Below, one piece after another: positions 61,247 to 64,000 of a stretch of DNA of 64,000 nucleotides. Within the stretch, counting starts at the first letter, position 1, and each line of letters starts with the position of its first letter. A program made the position numbers and the translations under genes. A model generated the notes under the pieces. That model did no database searches. It worked only from the letters and a program-made list of their open reading frames with translations, and was not told where the DNA came from. This DNA comes from Primula veris (taxonomy: Eukaryota; Streptophyta; Magnoliopsida; Ericales; Primulaceae), in contig OY821746.1 of assembly GCA_963682055.1 (NCBI GenBank), positions 9,821,992 through 9,885,991 of the forward strand, written 5' to 3'.

Positions 61247-62543
61247 CTCTCAACACAAGAAGAAAAATAGCTATCTATCTCACTTAACATTGACCAAAAT
61301 TAAATCACTTCTAAACTTATAATTTGTTAGGATGAAATAAATGTTTATATTGGATCAAAAGTTCTATTAATCCCTAAACAAAAAAATATATATACAATTT
61401 CAGCTTCTACAAAAAAGGCAAATTTACTTGTATTACTTCCAATTATGATAAGAAGTCTAATTTTTCACCTTCACTCAAGGCAAGTTTATTTATAAAATAA
61501 ATATTCTTTGTAAATACTCAGCTCCTATAAAAAGGCAAAATTACTTGTACTACTAACTATAATAATAAAAACTATACCTTGCACCTTCACTGAAAAATAC
61601 ACTAACTTCCATATAAAAAAATAATGTTAAGTAATAATTTTAAATAATTTACAGTGAAACCTAGTTCCCCTCTTGTACAGTTGCTCATAAGATTCAATTA
61701 CAAAAACCCATTAACCAAATTAGTAAGCCGGATCAAATTCAATTAGTTTTTTTTTTATGGAAACAAACTAAAACTAAAATATTTGACCAAACAGTAAAAA
61801 AGATGAAGTCTTTCGCAGTAGAGGAAAATAATCACAATAAAAAGAAGTAAATGACAGAAAATCAGATGTTGGGTAAAACTGAAAATATTACCTTAATTTA
61901 ATAATCGAGGACCTTCATCCCATTTCTTTCTCTCTCTCTCTCTCTCTCTCTCTGGACTATATTTTCTCTTAATTTTTGTGTCTTCTCCAAATTCTAATTT
62001 CATATTACTATGATTCTAGTTTTTTATTTATTTTCTTTTAACTACAGTATATAAAATATAACTATTTACTACTCATATGAACAAATTCCATTCACACTTC
62101 AAAAAATACAAAATTGTATTTATGGTATACCTGTTCGACATTACATTTCATACGCTTAGGTCGTGTTGTTGAATTATTAAAATGTTGGTCATGCGGACAT
62201 TGCCGTTGACACAATTTTAATACATTGTGACAGGGTTGGGGTAGCATTTGTTCTACTTTTACAGCTCCATGTGATGTGATTCATCTAAATTTCCAATTAT
62301 CATCTGATGGTTGAAAAACTCAAATGTTTTTTGTATTTGAATTTTTGAGTTTAACCTGTTATTTTTATGGGTTGTTAGATTCAAAATGGAGGGCTATGAT
62401 TTTAACAACAAGATTGACTGTAAAATTATTACAGCTGCTAACCCGTTCCCCTTTGCGAGCAATGTAAGGACACGAGAAGCCCAATTTGCACTACGATTCC
62501 ATATATTTTGTAGCAAAAGTAATTTATGTAGGTGATGATATAA

Positions 62544-62584
<41 letters not shown>

Positions 62585-63209
62585 TATTGTAATTGTTTGT
62601 CCTGTTCAGCTAAAGTAAAATTTTGAAATGCAACATCTGTTCATGCATATGGTCCATTACATCATAGATTTGTGAAATATTATTATCTAGTTAAACAAGA
62701 TTGGCTATTACTGTTTATACTGAAAGTATAAGGACCAATAAATCATTTTGTTGTAACTGTGATTCCATAGTAATTTATAGGAGTAATTTATTTATGTGAT
62801 TATATATAATATATATAAATTATATATATATATATATATATACTCTGTATCACATTCGTCTACAATTAGCCGCCCATACAAACCCTAATAAACTAGTATT
62901 CTCTTTCTCATACACAAACTGTGTAAACCAATTCTTTATTATCTATGTATATATTCCATTCATACATTCTTTATGAATAATTTTCAATGTTAATTTTGTC
63001 AACTTTTCCATTAATTAAAAATGTCTCAATTCCTCACCATTCATTCAAATTCCCCTTTATCTCTTCTTTTTCCATAAATCCCCTTTTTGGGTCCTTTTAA
63101 AACCCACCCCATTTTCAACCCTTTTCTCCATTCATTCCCATTATTATCCTCTCATCCCAAAAAAAAAAAAAAAAACTTTTTTTTTTTCACATTTTTTTTA
63201 ATAACAAAA
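61247..63209. other. Upstream region of ribose-5-phosphate isomerase
   Basis: AT-rich spacer with a (CT)n tract at 61929-61953 and (TA)n runs at 62549-62582 and 62811-62842. A CT-, T- and A-rich leader with a poly-A run (~63160-63175) lies directly before the start codon. No clear single TATA box can be chosen among the AT runs. Confidence 0.5.
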
Positions 63210-63989
63210 ATGGCACTAGCCCACCCACACTTACTAACCCATGAAAACAAAACCCAAGTAGCTGATTTAGTAACACCAATTTTAACCCAAGATGAGCTCA
63301 AGAGAATCGCCGCTTACAAAGCTGTCGAGTTTGTCGAATCCGGTATGGTTCTCGGGCTTGGGACGGGTTCCACAGCTAAACACGCGATAGACCGTATAGG
63401 CGAGCTTCTAAAAGAAGGAAAACTTGAAAACATCATAGGCATACCTACTTCCAAACAAACCCAAAAACAAGCCTTGGAGTTAGACATTCCGTTATCGGAT
63501 TTAGATACTTACCCTTGTCTTGATTTAGCTATCGATGGGGCGGATGAAGTGGACCCCGGGATGAACTTGGTTAAGGGGAGAGGAGGGTCTTTGTTGAGGG
63601 AGAAAATGATCGAGGGTGCTTGTAAGAAGTTTGTTGTGATAGTCGACGAAACGAAGCTTGTTAGTCATATTGGTGGGAGTGGTTTGGCCATGCCGGTCGA
63701 GATTGTGCCTTTTTGTTGGAAATTCACCGCCTTAAAGCTCGAGTCTTTGTTTAAGTCTTCGGGTTGTGTCGCCCAGCTTAGGACTTTTAGTGGGAAAGAG
63801 GAGCCTTTCGTGACCGATAATGGGAATTATGTGATTGATTTGTATTTCAAGAGGGAGATTGGTGATTTGGAGGTGGCGAGCGACGGGATTCTGAGGCTGC
63901 CAGGTGTCGTGGAGCACGGGATGTTTATTGGGCTGGCGACTACGTTGATTGTCGCTGGGAAGCTTGGAGTTACGGTGAAGAGCAAGTAG
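63210..63989 (+). CDS. RPI: Ribose-5-phosphate isomerase (RpiA type), cytosolic-like
   Basis: Intronless, 259 residues. The enzyme interconverts ribose 5-phosphate and ribulose 5-phosphate in the pentose phosphate pathway. The phosphate-binding loop MVLGLGTGSTAKHAI, the catalytic DGADEVDPGMNLVKGRGGSL segment (Asp, Glu and Lys of the RpiA active site) and REKMIEGACKKFVVIVDETK are all present, as is the C-terminal GVVEHGMFIGLAT. The frame is open upstream to 63087, but the ATG at 63210 (ACAAAAATGGCA context) gives the compact N-terminus expected for the cytosolic plant forms (Arabidopsis RPI1/RPI2). There is no plausible transit peptide, so the plastid isoform is less likely. Length and motifs are complete. 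Confidence 0.93.
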   Translation: MALAHPHLLTHENKTQVADLVTPILTQDELKRIAAYKAVEFVESGMVLGLGTGSTAKHAIDRIGELLKEGKLENIIGIPTSKQTQKQALELDIPLSDLDTYPCLDLAIDGADEVDPGMNLVKGRGGSLLREKMIEGACKKFVVIVDETKLVSHIGGSGLAMPVEIVPFCWKFTALKLESLFKSSGCVAQLRTFSGKEEPFVTDNGNYVIDLYFKREIGDLEVASDGILRLPGVVEHGMFIGLATTLIVAGKLGVTVKSK

Positions 63990-64000
63990 GTTAGCTTGAA

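Noticed and set aside
63087..63209. Upstream extension of the ribose-5-phosphate isomerase frame
   Set aside because: The extra 41 codons are Phe/Ser/Lys-rich translation of T- and A-runs (including a poly-Lys/Phe block) and do not look like a transit peptide; the ATG at 63210 matches the family start.

Overview
The window is nuclear DNA of a flowering plant, most likely a eudicot. The evidence is AT-rich intergenic DNA, GT-AG introns with T-rich acceptors, and plant-only genes: a light-harvesting chlorophyll a/b protein, the guard-cell receptor GHR1, a PORR-domain organelle RNA factor and an F-box/FBD/LRR gene. The species cannot be read from the sequence.

Layout. 1-2987 (+): the last five exons of the nucleoporin NUP133, cut by the window edge. 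4172-5740 (+): a complete three-exon LHCB2 gene with a G-box promoter. 5.8-14.7 kb: mostly transposon debris (hAT-like element, a solo LTR with an exact 5-bp target duplication, a PIF/Harbinger-like MITE, an RNase H fragment). 14775-15149 (+): a small intronless protein with an LxLxL (EAR-type) motif. 17042-19545 (-): an F-box/FBD/LRR pseudogene with one in-frame stop and one frameshift. 23.3-29.2 kb: an old array of ~200-290-bp repeats split by a ~2.8-kb foldback element. That element carries a tRNA-like sequence and a 21-bp minisatellite, and the minisatellite is itself split by a 1059-bp Mutator-type MITE. 31483-33849 (+): an intronless J-domain/DUF3444 protein with an unusual repeated C-terminus. 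35163-43764 (-): a 20-exon mitochondrial HSP90 (798 aa) that I could splice completely, including one GC-AG intron. 44-50 kb: palindromic MITEs and a CACTA-like element. 50544-55116 (+): three-exon GHR1, a receptor pseudokinase. 58288-59505 (-): intronless WTF9-like PORR protein. 59.8-61.25 kb: a ~0.7-kb direct duplication. 63210-63989 (+): intronless ribose-5-phosphate isomerase.

The genes are unrelated single-copy housekeeping or signalling genes (nuclear pore, photosynthesis, organelle chaperone, mitochondrial splicing, stomatal signalling, pentose phosphate pathway) and do not form a cluster. I found no convincing undescribed multi-gene system. What is unusual is the repeat structure: a three-layer nest at 23-29 kb, and a family of palindromic MITEs with three copies in the window, one inside an HSP90 intron. 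Single-gene oddities are the HSP90 GC donor, the DnaJ C-terminal repeats, the LHCB2 motif change and the F-box lesions. Exon boundaries were read by eye from reading frame and splice consensus; no alignment or transcript data were available.
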